The notes beneath the pieces were generated by a model. That model saw nothing but the letters and a program-made list of their open reading frames with translations, was not told the DNA's origin and searched no databases. Positions 8,781 to 18,278 of a stretch of 64,000 bases of DNA are shown piece by piece. Origin of the DNA: Alteromonadaceae bacterium. GTDB taxonomy: Bacteria; Pseudomonadota; Gammaproteobacteria; Enterobacterales; Alteromonadaceae. The stretch is from positions 329,819 through 393,818 of the forward strand of contig JABXHM010000003.1 in assembly GCA_013373625.1 (NCBI GenBank). Direction: 5' to 3'. Numbering within the stretch: position 1 is the stretch's first letter; each line of letters starts with the position of its first letter. The translations under genes and the position numbers were made by a program.

Positions 8781-9088
8781 AAATATACTTAGTCCGTTGC
8801 TTCAACAATATTTCACTCAGAAACAGCCTGGGCAATAGTGCTACGCAAAAAATAACATGTTGAAAATAAGAAGGTTATAAAAAGAGAGTACATACCGGAT
8901 GTTCACGCGAGCTGAGTAGCGCCGTTTCGTATATCAGCACTGCGAACCCGCCACGGTGTCATCATGCAATAGGTTGTTGCTGTATTACAGCCCTTCACCA
9001 ACTCGTTACATGAATGAACCGTGACGTTCATGCTGTAGAGAGAGCCTGGGCAGAGACTGCTTTAACTCTCGTTCTAATCGATACTTTT
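8781..9088. other. Intergenic region without a recognised gene
   Basis: 308 bases between the DUF2239 promoter and the end of the ABC-transporter operon. There is a weak inverted repeat, TGAAC-CGTGAC-GTTCA, near 9014-9030. No open frame with a ribosome-binding site and no clear terminator were seen. Confidence 0.4.
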
Positions 9089-10492
9089 TTAACGTTTTGC
9101 ACACTGCTCAAGAGTAATCACCCGATCACACACTTTACTAAGCTGGATGTGATCATGACTAATAAACAATAATGTGCATTGCATGGCCCGGCACTGGTCT
9201 ACCAGAAGTCGAGTGATTTTTTCACTGGTGATCAAATCGAGCCTGGAGGTTGGCTCATCGGCAACTAAAAACGACGGCTTCAGCAGCAGTGCACGCAACA
9301 GTGCCACCCGCTGCAATTCACCTCCGCTGACTTCAGTGGCAGTTCGTTCAAGTAACGAGGCGTCAAGACCGAGTGTGTCGCACAGCGATGCAAGCGGCGC
9401 TCCTGCTATTTTATGTTGCTTTACCACATCGGCAAGCAAACGTTTTAACGGCACGTCCGCAGCAAACGCGTTGGGCGGTTCCTGATACAACTTGAGTTTT
9501 TGGTGACGCTTGAGGGAGTGGTGAAAATCAATATTGCCCTGATAAGACAGCACGCCTAGCAGAGCGTCCGCTAATGAAGTTTTTCCACATCCGCTGGGAC
9601 CGCACAAGCCGACAATTTCGCCTTTAGCTAATGTCAGGTTGAAATTACTGAACAATATGTTGTTGCCACGTTTCACCGCCACATTGGTGGCAGTGACCAG
9701 TGGCGACTGAGCAGTTGTGCTGGTCGGCAACTTTGTCCAGTTGTGCGCATCGGCGTTAATAAGTGCTCTGGCGTAAGTTGATTTGGGCGAAGACAGCAGA
9801 TCTTCCGCTTTGGCGGTTTCAACCACACGGCCTTGCTGCATTACAATAACGGTACCACCCAGTTGCCGCGCGACGTCGATATTGTGGGTGATGGTCAGTA
9901 AGCTGCCCTGTTTAGCAAAGCTTTGAAGCTGACTAATTACCTCATCGCGCAGCATGCTATCCAGTCCTTTAGTCGGTTCATCGGCAAGTAACACCTGACA
10001 GCCGGTTTCCCATACACAGGCAAATGCAGCACGCTGGGCCATGCCGCCAGAGAGCTGAGACGGTACCTTATCTTTATCTTGCGCAAGCCCCATAGATGCG
10101 AGTATTTGACTGGCACTTTGTTCAGCATCAGTCTTAGGCTTTGCGCGCACATAGCGACCCACTTCAGCAATCTGCCGGCTAATCTTCATTAGTGGGCTTA
10201 ATGCACGTCGGGGCTCTTGCGGCAACATCCCTAGCGTTTTACCCCAGATAGATTCACGCTGCACAGTACCGGCCGACAACATATTTACACCGCCAACATA
10301 GACCGCTCCGGACACACTGAGTCCATCAGGAAGATCGCCCAGAATGGCGTGTGCAAGCAGACTCTTACCTGCTCCGGTTTCACCTAAGATAGTGAGTGTC
10401 TCGCCGCCTCGAAGGGTAAGACTCAGATGATCAACAAGTATTTGCGACTCTGATTTGATAACCAGATTTTTTATAACTAAATCAACGATCAT
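9089..10492 (-). CDS. Double ATP-binding protein of a peptide/nickel-type ABC importer (D+F fusion)
   Basis: A 467-residue protein with two ABC ATPase domains in tandem, equivalent to the separate DppD and DppF or NikD and NikE subunits. Domain 1 has Walker A GETGAGKS (37-44), signature LSGGMAQR (147-154) and Walker B VLLADEP (167-173). Domain 2 has Walker A GPSGCGKT (298-305), signature VSGGELQR, Walker B FLVADEPTSRLD and the switch histidine in ISHDH. It energises import through the two permeases encoded just upstream. Its ATG overlaps the permease stop by 4 bases. Both sites look catalytically complete. Confidence 0.9.
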   Translation of the reverse strand: MIVDLVIKNLVIKSESQILVDHLSLTLRGGETLTILGETGAGKSLLAHAILGDLPDGLSVSGAVYVGGVNMLSAGTVQRESIWGKTLGMLPQEPRRALSPLMKISRQIAEVGRYVRAKPKTDAEQSASQILASMGLAQDKDKVPSQLSGGMAQRAAFACVWETGCQVLLADEPTKGLDSMLRDEVISQLQSFAKQGSLLTITHNIDVARQLGGTVIVMQQGRVVETAKAEDLLSSPKSTYARALINADAHNWTKLPTSTTAQSPLVTATNVAVKRGNNILFSNFNLTLAKGEIVGLCGPSGCGKTSLADALLGVLSYQGNIDFHHSLKRHQKLKLYQEPPNAFAADVPLKRLLADVVKQHKIAGAPLASLCDTLGLDASLLERTATEVSGGELQRVALLRALLLKPSFLVADEPTSRLDLITSEKITRLLVDQCRAMQCTLLFISHDHIQLSKVCDRVITLEQCAKR

Positions 10493-11283
10493 TGTGGTTT
10501 ATCAGCCAGTAAATGAAAGCCTAATACCAGCATGAACAGCACCGTAATCGGTTCGGCCAGCAACCATGGTGCTTCATGGTAGTAAGGAAACAGCTCAACG
10601 ATCATCAGGCCCAATTCGGGTGTCGGTGGCTTGAGCCCGACGTAAACAAACCCGACTGATGACATCGCAATTATTGAGGTCGCAGCGCCAAACGCTGCCA
10701 GTGAAAATACATCATGACGAATAGCAGGCCAGATGTGTCGTCTAAACAAATAAACGGGTCCAAAACCTAAAATTTGCGACGACTGTAATTGAGGGCCACT
10801 GATGACCGGCAGCGTCAGCGCCCGCACCACGCGAAAAAACTCGACCCACAGCACCAACGATATTGCCAGATACAACATCGCGAAAGAGCCAGGAATTAAT
10901 GCCGCAAAGATTAAAATAAGCACCAGTCCGGGCAGGGCGAGAATCGTATTGGCAATAAAATTCAATGTTATATCAATCCAGCCTCGCTGCCAGGCAGCTA
11001 ACACCCCGGCCAGCACGCCCGACACAGCCGCAGTGCCAACGCAGAATAACGCCAGCAAAAAAGAAATTCGTAAGCCACCGGCAATACGGGCTAGCATATT
11101 CCGGCCATATTGGTCGGTGCCCAGCCAATACTGCACGTTGGGTGAAATTAGTCCTGCGGACAGATTTTGCTTATTTGGGTCGCCATTCAACAATAGTGGT
11201 TCGCCAACGGCCAGTACTAACAGTAGCCCCAGCAAGACCAGCCCCACCCAGCGCTTGATTGAAAGTCGCGATAACCCGCTCAT
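10489..11283 (-). CDS. ABC importer permease, DppC/NikC type
   Basis: A 264-residue inner-membrane permease with about six membrane segments. It has the N-terminal motif of this group, NLSAGLISPNVQYWLGTDQYGRNMLARIAGGLRISF, in which GTDQ-GR-LAR is typical of the DppC/OppC/NikC family. The EAA loop is partly recognisable around GFGPVYLFRRHIWPAIRHDVFSLAAFGAATSI. It pairs with the DppB-type permease upstream. It overlaps both neighbours by 4 bases, which shows tight translational coupling. Confidence 0.88.
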   Translation of the reverse strand: MSGLSRLSIKRWVGLVLLGLLLVLAVGEPLLLNGDPNKQNLSAGLISPNVQYWLGTDQYGRNMLARIAGGLRISFLLALFCVGTAAVSGVLAGVLAAWQRGWIDITLNFIANTILALPGLVLILIFAALIPGSFAMLYLAISLVLWVEFFRVVRALTLPVISGPQLQSSQILGFGPVYLFRRHIWPAIRHDVFSLAAFGAATSIIAMSSVGFVYVGLKPPTPELGLMIVELFPYYHEAPWLLAEPITVLFMLVLGFHLLADKPQ

Positions 11284-12221
11284 TGCTCTTGGTCTCGTGT
11301 TCGCGGATCCAGTACATACTGACTAATATCCACCAGTGCATTGACCAACACAAACAATGTGCCCATCAACAGCGCGGTGCCTTGCAACATAGGAATGTCG
11401 CGTGCAAAAACAGCGTGAGACAGGCCGTGTCCAATACCGGGCCAGGCAAACAGGCTCTCCACCATAATGACTCCCTCAATCAGGCCGATGAGCTGAATCC
11501 CCATAAACGCCAGCGTCGGTATCAGAATATTAGGTAACGCATGACGCACAAATGCTCGTCGCTGACTTAGCCCTTTCACTCTGGCAAAATGAAAATAGCC
11601 AGACGTGACAGCACGGCGGGTATTATTGGTAATAAGCCTGTTCGATACAGCAGCCAGACTTAATGCCAGTGTCAGCACCGGTAATACGGTGTAACTCGGG
11701 CCGCCAAACCCTGCCACCGGTAACCAGTTAAGCTCCATGGCAAAACAGAAAATAAGCAATAAACCTAAGCAGAAAACAGGCTGCGAACGAATGAAAGTAG
11801 AACTGACGAGGGCCGTTTTATTCACCACTGACTCTTTTTTAAGCCCGCTAAGAATACCCACCGGAAAGGCAATCATTGCTGCAATCACTATTGCCAGTGC
11901 AGCCAGTGTTAACGTATAGCCGAGCTGGATTCTTATTTCTTCGATAACGGGCGCACCGGTCACCAGACTGTTGCCCAAATCTAATGACAGCAGATTCCAC
12001 ATCCAATCTGTATACTGCGCCAGCGCAGAGCGGTTTAACCCTAATTCTTGGGCAACGGCGTTAGCAGCCTCAATAGTCACAGCGTCTTCACCATAGCGCC
12101 CCGCCGCTATTTTATAGGCCATATCACCCGGCAATGAGCGCACCAGCACAAAGGTTAACGTGCCTACGCTCCAGGCCATCAAAACCGCCTGCAGCAACCG
12201 ACTTACAATAATACTGATCAC
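11280..12221 (-). CDS. ABC importer permease, DppB/NikB type
   Basis: A 313-residue permease with about six membrane segments. The N-terminus (LLQAVLMAWSVGTLTFVLVRSLPGD) is the usual DppB/NikB start. The EAA region is ARVKGLSQRRAFVRHALPNILIPTLAFMG, and VMVESLFAWPGIGHGLSHAV is the family signature after it. It forms the channel with the DppC-type subunit. It overlaps the solute-binding gene and the next permease by 4 bases each. Confidence 0.9.
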   Translation of the reverse strand: MISIIVSRLLQAVLMAWSVGTLTFVLVRSLPGDMAYKIAAGRYGEDAVTIEAANAVAQELGLNRSALAQYTDWMWNLLSLDLGNSLVTGAPVIEEIRIQLGYTLTLAALAIVIAAMIAFPVGILSGLKKESVVNKTALVSSTFIRSQPVFCLGLLLIFCFAMELNWLPVAGFGGPSYTVLPVLTLALSLAAVSNRLITNNTRRAVTSGYFHFARVKGLSQRRAFVRHALPNILIPTLAFMGIQLIGLIEGVIMVESLFAWPGIGHGLSHAVFARDIPMLQGTALLMGTLFVLVNALVDISQYVLDPRTRDQEQ

Positions 12222-13765
12222 GAGCCGTGTTCCAAACGCATGGCAGATAACCGGAAAGATCGTTCAAATGGATCAAAACTAAAGTTTTTCACCCGTGCAG
12301 AAGTGGCTGTTTGCTGAATATAAAAGGTGACTGGGATCAGCGGTAAATCCTGATGGATTTGCTTCAATATATTCGCTATTTGCACGCTGGCTTGTTCGGT
12401 TTCGGTCTGTTGACTTAACGTTCTTACGCCGCTGAATACCGCCGGGTTAGACCAGTTCATCGGCCCCCACTCACCACCAGCTTTTGAAGTAAAATCAGCC
12501 AGCATAATACCCAGCGGATTAGGGATATTAGCAAAATTACGCGCCATCAGCGCCGTTTGCAGCGAGCCATCGGCATGCCCGGAAGGAATAGCACTGACAT
12601 TTTCCATTTGCACATTCAGCTCAACACCTATACGTGCCCATTGCTCCTGAATAGCAGTGGCGATAATAATCAGCTCCGGCCGGTTGGCATAAGTGATCAT
12701 ATTCAGCGTTAAACGCTGATTGTCGCGATAGCGCCAGCCATCGTCACGCTTTTGCCAGCCAGCCTCATTCAAAAGTTGATTTGCACGTTGAGTGTGAGTT
12801 GCAGGGGGAGGCAGGTTATGCAAATGCCAATCCCCCATCATCGGCCCGAAGATCTGATTCGCCTCGACCCCTGGCACACGTAAAATACCCTCGGCAATAC
12901 CCGTGCGATCAATTGCCAGACTTAGCGCCTCCCGCACACTACGATCGCTTAATATTTCATTCCCGATATTCAATTTAATGAGTGTCGTTCGCGGGATCGC
13001 ATTACTGTGCACCGTCACGTTTGACTCGTTCCCAAGCATGTTAACGGCAGCCGGATCGAGGTTATACACAATATCGGCCTGGCCGGTTCGCACCATTAAA
13101 GCGCGGGTTTCAGCTCGGTGGCCGGTAATATACTCCGCATACCGGATGTGCGCGGGCTCCCCCCAGTATTGTTCAAAACGCTCTGTAGTAATATTGTGTG
13201 GCGGTTCAAAATGCACAATTTGATAAGGACCGGTAGCAACCAGATTTTTAATGCGATTAAAGGTGCCAAACGACGAGGGCGCTATTATGGCCATCGAATA
13301 GTTACTCATTAACGAGGGGAAGGGCCGGTAGCTCTGATTAAGCGTAAAACGTATTTGGGAAGGAGAAACAATCTCTAAATTAGTTAAAATATTTTTAGCA
13401 AACGGGGTGGGTTTACCCAGGGCTACAGCAAGGCTTTTGTATACTGCTTCCACGGTCATTGGCTGACCATCATGAAAATAGACATTCTGACGCAACGTAA
13501 ATGTCCATTGGGTAAAATCGTCGTTGCTCAGCCACGAAGTTGCCAGTCCCGGCAGTAACTCCCCGTTATTACCTACGTCCACAAGGGTTTCGAGCACCTG
13601 CATGCGGCTAAAAATGTAGCCGGTACTGGCCGGATCCAAATTAATGGGTTCAAACGGCCCGCTCACTATGATTTTATTAGGGTCCTGTTGTGGCGTACAT
13701 GCTGTCATAAACGCGACCAACACTACCATAAATACTGTCAAAACCAGCTGCTTTTGATTGCGCAA
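12218..13765 (-). CDS. Solute-binding lipoprotein of a peptide/nickel-type ABC importer (SBP_bac_5)
   Basis: A 515-residue extracytoplasmic binding protein of the family that includes DppA, OppA, NikA and CntA. A TTG at 13765 is chosen as start because AGGAG lies 8 nt before it and the product then begins with a lipoprotein signal ending in FMTAC. A longer ATG frame from 13816 has no such site. Family motifs include FTLRQNVYFHDGQPMTVEAVYKSL, NIGNEILSDRSVREALSLAIDR and NQLLNEAGWQ. TYANRPELIIIATAIQEQWARIGVE resembles the nickel or metallophore subgroup more than di/oligopeptide binders, but the ligand is not proved. First gene of a four-gene operon. Confidence 0.88.
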   Translation of the reverse strand: MRNQKQLVLTVFMVVLVAFMTACTPQQDPNKIIVSGPFEPINLDPASTGYIFSRMQVLETLVDVGNNGELLPGLATSWLSNDDFTQWTFTLRQNVYFHDGQPMTVEAVYKSLAVALGKPTPFAKNILTNLEIVSPSQIRFTLNQSYRPFPSLMSNYSMAIIAPSSFGTFNRIKNLVATGPYQIVHFEPPHNITTERFEQYWGEPAHIRYAEYITGHRAETRALMVRTGQADIVYNLDPAAVNMLGNESNVTVHSNAIPRTTLIKLNIGNEILSDRSVREALSLAIDRTGIAEGILRVPGVEANQIFGPMMGDWHLHNLPPPATHTQRANQLLNEAGWQKRDDGWRYRDNQRLTLNMITYANRPELIIIATAIQEQWARIGVELNVQMENVSAIPSGHADGSLQTALMARNFANIPNPLGIMLADFTSKAGGEWGPMNWSNPAVFSGVRTLSQQTETEQASVQIANILKQIHQDLPLIPVTFYIQQTATSARVKNFSFDPFERSFRLSAMRLEHGS

Positions 13766-13941
13766 CGTGAGTACTCCTGACACTTTAACCAAAGCGAAAA
13801 TAGTACCCTGAATCACTCAAAAATTAGCGATTTTGCGATAAAACACCTAAGAATAAGTCAGACAATTAATATGTGGCGAATCGCTGTGTCACGTTAACTT
13901 CTTTAATGACCCAACACGCCATAATCGATAGCAGCTTGCGA

Positions 13942-15375
13942 TCAACGTGATTTATTCCAAAGGTTTTGATTTTTCTTAAATGAAAAAAAGTCAGCGGGCT
14001 CCCAGTGACTGGGGATCAAATCGTCAATGGCATCCGGGGTGAAGCTTCCGGACAACAACCGCATAATTTCCATGAGGCGCTCCCGGCCAATGCGCATCAG
14101 CTTTTTGCGATTAGCAGGAAAGAAAAGGTTGCTGGTTTTTCTGACAACTTCGTCATTTCCAGAACTAATATAAGTGAGGTTTCTGGTGACAGGCCGACAC
14201 ACAGGTTCAGCCGGATGAGGCGGGTTTAAACGCGTCACAATGGCGCATTCATAGCGGTCCCGGTCAACCCCACGCTCATCGCGAGGAATATATGTCACAC
14301 CAAAACCAAGTGGAAAATAGCCGACAATTTGCACAAAGGATTTGGCTAACTCGGCATTCAGAGCACCTTTTTTAGCCAACTGCTCAATAAGGACATAACC
14401 CTTCGGCAGGTTCTTTTTAGAAAAATCAGACTTGGTTGACAAAATAATTGACGTGTAAATTTGCGGAATTTTAAGCAGTTCACCTACGCCTACTTTCGAC
14501 AAATAAGCGTCTTTCATTAGCGTCTGCATAAACTCGTTGATGGTAGTGTGCCGTTTTATATACAGGGCCCTTTCGGCTTTGTCATTGCCAATGTATTTCG
14601 GCATACCCAGTCCACTTTTAAGATAATCCATGGTGCCGTTAAAATTAATTTTTACCAACTGCGTTCGGGTGGCATCATCAAGTACCCGAAATTCATCCAG
14701 TTCATTATCCGGGCCAACTAAAATAGACGCCGCTTCTGGTGATTGCAGACCAATATCCTGCATTAAGGCGCAGCAGATCAAAGGGATCGCCACTTCCACC
14801 TTCCACTTTTCCTGCCACTCTTCATCGCCTTTAAAGCGCAAAAGAGAATCTTTAACATTACGCAAATAAGCATGCTCAGACAAATCATTAGCAAAGACTT
14901 TGTCGGCCAGCCGTAACACAAGTACCGCTTTGTACAGCGGCTTTAAGCGCTGGTGAAGTTTGGCAAAGTTCCGCTCTGGCCCTCGGGTAATGAGCATTAA
15001 GGTACCAAGAAATTTAGAACTAAGTAACTGAGTTTCATCGTAACTGTCACCTTCGCACAAACTCAGTATTTTGTGAGCGGTCCCAATCAAACGGTCGATT
15101 CGCGCCTGACGTTCCTCATCGTATTCGGCTTTGGCGGCTTTTAATTTTCTTTTTAGCGCATCTACACCGGTAGATTTTTTCTTTTTATGGTTAGCAGCGT
15201 TGTCCAGTTGCTGTTCCAATTCGGCAATGTGAGCACGCTGAGCGGCTATTGACGAGAAGTAGTTTCGGGCATCACCGTACACCGATGCCATTTGCGCATT
15301 TTTAGGGTATACATCTTCAATGAGTTGTTTAACTTGTACTGTATAGTTATTGTCGGGAAGCTCTATCTTACTCAC
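13942..15375 (-). CDS. Degenerate HD-GYP/HDOD-like protein
   Basis: A 477-residue soluble protein that I place only tentatively. A coiled-coil segment with a KKKKS cluster lies at about residues 40-95. Middle and C-terminal parts resemble HD-GYP output domains: ICCALMQDIGL replaces the HDIG motif with Gln for His. Later VGYFPLGFGVTYIPRDERGVDRDRYECAIVTRL matches the tail of HD-GYP proteins (YPLGT...V.L..GE.. .VV). The HHE.xDGxGYP signature is absent, so c-di-GMP hydrolysis is unlikely and a binding role is more probable. The start is taken as GTG at 15375 with AAAGG 6 nt before it, instead of TTG at 15411. Confidence 0.55.
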   Translation of the reverse strand: MSKIELPDNNYTVQVKQLIEDVYPKNAQMASVYGDARNYFSSIAAQRAHIAELEQQLDNAANHKKKKSTGVDALKRKLKAAKAEYDEERQARIDRLIGTAHKILSLCEGDSYDETQLLSSKFLGTLMLITRGPERNFAKLHQRLKPLYKAVLVLRLADKVFANDLSEHAYLRNVKDSLLRFKGDEEWQEKWKVEVAIPLICCALMQDIGLQSPEAASILVGPDNELDEFRVLDDATRTQLVKINFNGTMDYLKSGLGMPKYIGNDKAERALYIKRHTTINEFMQTLMKDAYLSKVGVGELLKIPQIYTSIILSTKSDFSKKNLPKGYVLIEQLAKKGALNAELAKSFVQIVGYFPLGFGVTYIPRDERGVDRDRYECAIVTRLNPPHPAEPVCRPVTRNLTYISSGNDEVVRKTSNLFFPANRKKLMRIGRERLMEIMRLLSGSFTPDAIDDLIPSHWEPADFFSFKKNQNLWNKSR

Positions 15376-15716
15376 TGTATACCTTTGTTTTGTGTTCGTG
15401 GTTTGTAGCAAATGTAGTCATCGATTTCGACGCACACTATACCATTGTGCGTTGTAACATAATTATCGGTTAAGTTGAGTATTTCTTTTTATACCAACAA
15501 CTTGCCCAAGTTGCGTAGCGGCAGTTTAAATGCCGTACATTACGTTTAAATTAGTAGCAATAACGCCAGCTTCAATGCACTAAGTTGTATAGTGTAGCAG
15601 ATAGAAATTATGTGACGCTTTGCCTGAATGGACTTTGACAAGACCGCCTGAAACCAGCCAACCTGACCCGGTTATTGGTTAAATTGCACTTCGGATATTA
15701 CCGTAAGTGAGGCAAC
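15376..15716. other. Intergenic region with a 6-bp-arm inverted repeat
   Basis: Upstream of the HD-GYP-like gene there is an inverted repeat, CGCACA (15431-15436) and TGTGCG (15446-15451), around CTATACCAT. On the minus strand it includes a TGGTATAGT sequence that could be an extended -10, so the repeat may be an operator on that promoter. The rest (15452-15716) holds no convincing gene. Confidence 0.4.
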
Positions 15717-15750
15717 AAAAAAGCCAGATTACTTACAACCTGGCTTTTTT
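15717..15750 (-). terminator. Strong hairpin terminator after rraA
   Basis: The perfect arms AAAAAAGCCAG (15717-15727) and CTGGCTTTTTT (15740-15750) enclose a 12-base loop. The hairpin has U-tracts on both strands. It lies 34 bases past the rraA stop and ends its transcription; on the other strand it would also stop read-through. Confidence 0.85.
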
Positions 15751-15783
15751 GTATAGATTCAATGCATTGCAAATGCCGCTGGT

Positions 15784-16269
15784 TTAATCGATATCTAGTG
15801 GCTCAGCCGACAGAATTACGCCGGTACTGTCGGCATAAAGATGGTCTTCAGGTAAAAAGGTTACGCCGCCAAAGTTAACCGGTACATCAATATCGCCAAT
15901 ACCTTTGCTGTCAGCATTTACCGGTATGGCATTCACCGCCAAAATACCCAGATCAAAATCTGACAAGCTATCGACCTCGCGCACGCAGCCATAACACACA
16001 ATGCCTTCCCAGTTATTTTCCACTGCCAGCTGTGCCGACTCTACGTCGAATAAAGCCCGGCGTAGTGAACCACCGCCATCGATCAACAACACTTTGCCTT
16101 CGCCAGGCTCGGTTAACACGCGGTCAATTAATTCGCGATCCTCAAAACACTTCACGGTGGTGACTTCACCACCAAACGAATAACGGCCGCCATAACTGGT
16201 GAAGATGGGTTCGACCACATCCACGTTATCGGCAAATAAATCACATAACTCAGAAGTGTTATAGTCCAT
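15784..16269 (-). CDS. rraA: Regulator of RNase E activity A
   Basis: A 161-residue protein of the RraA family, which in E. coli forms trimers that bind and inhibit RNase E in the degradosome. Motifs include [41 protein letters not shown] and [15 protein letters not shown]. The GGGS-R and G-VR-D residues correspond to the aldolase-like active-site pocket shared with HMG aldolases. The length is the same as in E. coli. It has its own terminator downstream and appears to be monocistronic. Confidence 0.93.
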   Translation of the reverse strand: MDYNTSELCDLFADNVDVVEPIFTSYGGRYSFGGEVTTVKCFEDRELIDRVLTEPGEGKVLLIDGGGSLRRALFDVESAQLAVENNWEGIVCYGCVREVDSLSDFDLGILAVNAIPVNADSKGIGDIDVPVNFGGVTFLPEDHLYADSTGVILSAEPLDID

Positions 16270-16490
16270 GATGGTAGTACCTTACTGGTCAACAAGCTTA
16301 TCGCGCATAAGCATAGCACCCTACCGCTAATAACACCTAGGGCTAGTTGGAATTATCACTGATTAATCGATGTATAACCAGTCTTAGCAAAATTACTGGT
16401 AAAATTGTCACAAACCTGTCGCAAAACTGTCACTTTGGATTCATACGCCTTTTTTAATCTGTGAGCGTCGATTTAACGGAGTCGCGCCGG

Positions 16491-17009
16491 ATGAGCCTGA
16501 AAAGCGTAACGAAATACGATACTGCCATTTTTCACTGGCTGTACGATTTAACCAAGCACCGTGATTGCCGCGCTATTGTCTGGCTGTCGAAAACCGGCGA
16601 TGGCTACCTGTATTTTGCTATCGGCCTGCTGCTCATGGCTTTTGAGCCTGAGCACGGCGAAATATTTTTATATACTGCCCTTATGGCGTATGGCCTGGAG
16701 CTACCCATTTATGTGGTACTCAAAAAGGCCTTTAAACGTACCCGGCCGTGTGACTTTTTCAGCAACTTCCAGGCCCATGTCACGCCCTCTGATAAATTCA
16801 GTCTGCCGTCAGGTCATACCGCTGCAGCTTGGCTGATGGCGACCATCATAGCGTTTTACTATCCGTCGTTTGCACTCATTGCATACACCTGGGCCTCACT
16901 CATTGGCTTGTCGCGGATATTGCTCGGCGTGCACTACCCTACTGACGTGATTGCCGGCTTATTGCTCGGCATCACCATCGCACAATTAAGTCTGACTATT
17001 TTGGTTTAA
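16491..17009 (+). CDS. PAP2-family membrane phosphatase
   Basis: A 172-residue membrane phosphatase with about five hydrophobic segments. All three motifs of the type-2 phosphatidic acid phosphatase family are present: KKAFKRTRP, LPSGHTAAA and SRILLGVHYPTDV. The catalytic residues (Ser-Gly-His, and the His/Asp of the last motif) are therefore intact. The likely substrate is a lipid phosphate or diphosphate (phosphatidic acid, PGP or undecaprenyl-PP). The start is set at ATG 16491, with GGAG 9 nt upstream, over GTG 16461. The next gene, a glycosyltransferase, begins 2 bases after the stop, so the two probably act on the same envelope lipid. Confidence 0.88.
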   Translation: MSLKSVTKYDTAIFHWLYDLTKHRDCRAIVWLSKTGDGYLYFAIGLLLMAFEPEHGEIFLYTALMAYGLELPIYVVLKKAFKRTRPCDFFSNFQAHVTPSDKFSLPSGHTAAAWLMATIIAFYYPSFALIAYTWASLIGLSRILLGVHYPTDVIAGLLLGITIAQLSLTILV

Positions 17010-17010
17010 T

Positions 17011-18078
17011 ATGAAAATACTGTATGGCGTACAGGGTACCGGTAACGGACACATTGCCAGAGCCCGCATTATGGCCGCCGCTATGGCCAGACGCAGTGAT
17101 ATTGACGTGGATTTTGTATTTTCCGGACGCGCTTCGGATGCGTACTTCGATATGCAATGCTTTGGCAACTACCGCACATTCACCGGCCTGACCTTTCAGA
17201 CTCATCGCGGGCAGGTCAGCCAGTGGCATACCTTAAAGCAAGCCAAGCCGCTGCAGCTTATTAGTGATATACGTCAGTTAGACGTTTCAGGCTATGACTT
17301 ATTACTCAACGATTTTGAGCCCGTTACTGCCTGGGCAGCTCGCCGCCATGGATTGCCCTCTATTTCGGTAAGTCATCAGGCCGCGTTTACGTTTAATGTA
17401 CCACGTCAGGGCGAACAACTTAGCGATAAACTAATTATGCGTTGTTTTGCACCCACAGACGTGCAGCTCGGTGTACACTGGTTTCACTTTGATCAACCCA
17501 TTGTGCCGCCGTTTATCAACGATAAACCTGTAACGGCCCCCACGAACAGCCATATTCTGGTCTATTTACCTTTTGAAGACATCGACGAAATCAGGCTCAT
17601 GCTTGAGCCCCTGACGGAACAAAAGTTTGTTTGTTTTCATCCCGGCGTAACCCACGAACACAAGCAAGGACATATCCACTGGTTCCGTCCGTCAAAACCG
17701 GGATTTCGCAGCGCCTTGCAACATTGTGCAGGGGTGATCAGCAACGGTGGTTTCGAACTGGCCAGCGAATCACTGCAGTTAAAGAAAAAACTGCTGGTTA
17801 AACCGCTGCGTGGGCAATTTGAACAAATGTCCAACTTAAAGACCCTGATGACCCTGGGGTTATGCCAACCACTTTATCAGCTTGATACCGATACCGTAGA
17901 AGACTGGCTCTGCGAGCCCGACAGCGAGGGGCTGGAATTTCCGGACGATCCGACGCCCATGCTTGACTGGATACTAACCGGTAATTGGAACAACACCCAA
18001 CCACTGTGCGATGCGCTATGGAAACAAGTTAAATTTGGCCCAAAAACCCGCGAACGTTTGATGTCACTTGCATTTTAA
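17011..18078 (+). CDS. MJ1255/VC2487-family glycosyltransferase
   Basis: A 355-residue protein of the GT-B fold group known as MJ1255/VC2487. The N-terminus, MKILYGVQGTGNGHIARARIM, is the glycine-rich loop of this group. The C-terminal sugar-nucleotide part contains VISNGGFELASESLQLKKKLLVKPL, similar to the donor-binding region of MurG-type enzymes, with FEQ following. The specific sugar and acceptor are not known. It follows the PAP2 phosphatase by 2 bases, which suggests one transcript and a role in lipid-linked glycan or glycolipid synthesis. Confidence 0.85.
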   Translation: MKILYGVQGTGNGHIARARIMAAAMARRSDIDVDFVFSGRASDAYFDMQCFGNYRTFTGLTFQTHRGQVSQWHTLKQAKPLQLISDIRQLDVSGYDLLLNDFEPVTAWAARRHGLPSISVSHQAAFTFNVPRQGEQLSDKLIMRCFAPTDVQLGVHWFHFDQPIVPPFINDKPVTAPTNSHILVYLPFEDIDEIRLMLEPLTEQKFVCFHPGVTHEHKQGHIHWFRPSKPGFRSALQHCAGVISNGGFELASESLQLKKKLLVKPLRGQFEQMSNLKTLMTLGLCQPLYQLDTDTVEDWLCEPDSEGLEFPDDPTPMLDWILTGNWNNTQPLCDALWKQVKFGPKTRERLMSLAF

Positions 18079-18125
18079 TTTCGCTCTGCGATGATAACGG
18101 CACTTTTTGTATTAGGAGAGGGTGC

Positions 18126-18278
18126 GTGGTTAAGCGTATTGCATTAGTGCTGTTGTTATTATCAAGTGTGTCAGCCTGTGGCTACCGGGGAGCGTTATAC
18201 GTGCCGGAGACACCACCAGCAAGCGATAGCAAGCCAGGCGAAAACCCGTCTCCCGACTCATCCGGAGATTCTCGCTAG
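18126..18278 (+). CDS. lptM: LptM-like small lipoprotein (YifL family)
   Basis: A 50-residue lipoprotein. The GTG start at 18126 has AGGAG 7 nt upstream. The product has two basic residues, a hydrophobic stretch and a lipobox SVSAC, then CGYRGALYVPE, which is the conserved part of LptM/YifL. It ends in a short Pro/Ser-rich tail. In E. coli LptM helps LptD mature in the LPS export complex of the outer membrane. Its TAG stop shares one base with the GTG of lysA. The location upstream of lysA/dapF is the standard one for this gene. Confidence 0.85.
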   Translation: MVKRIALVLLLLSSVSACGYRGALYVPETPPASDSKPGENPSPDSSGDSR

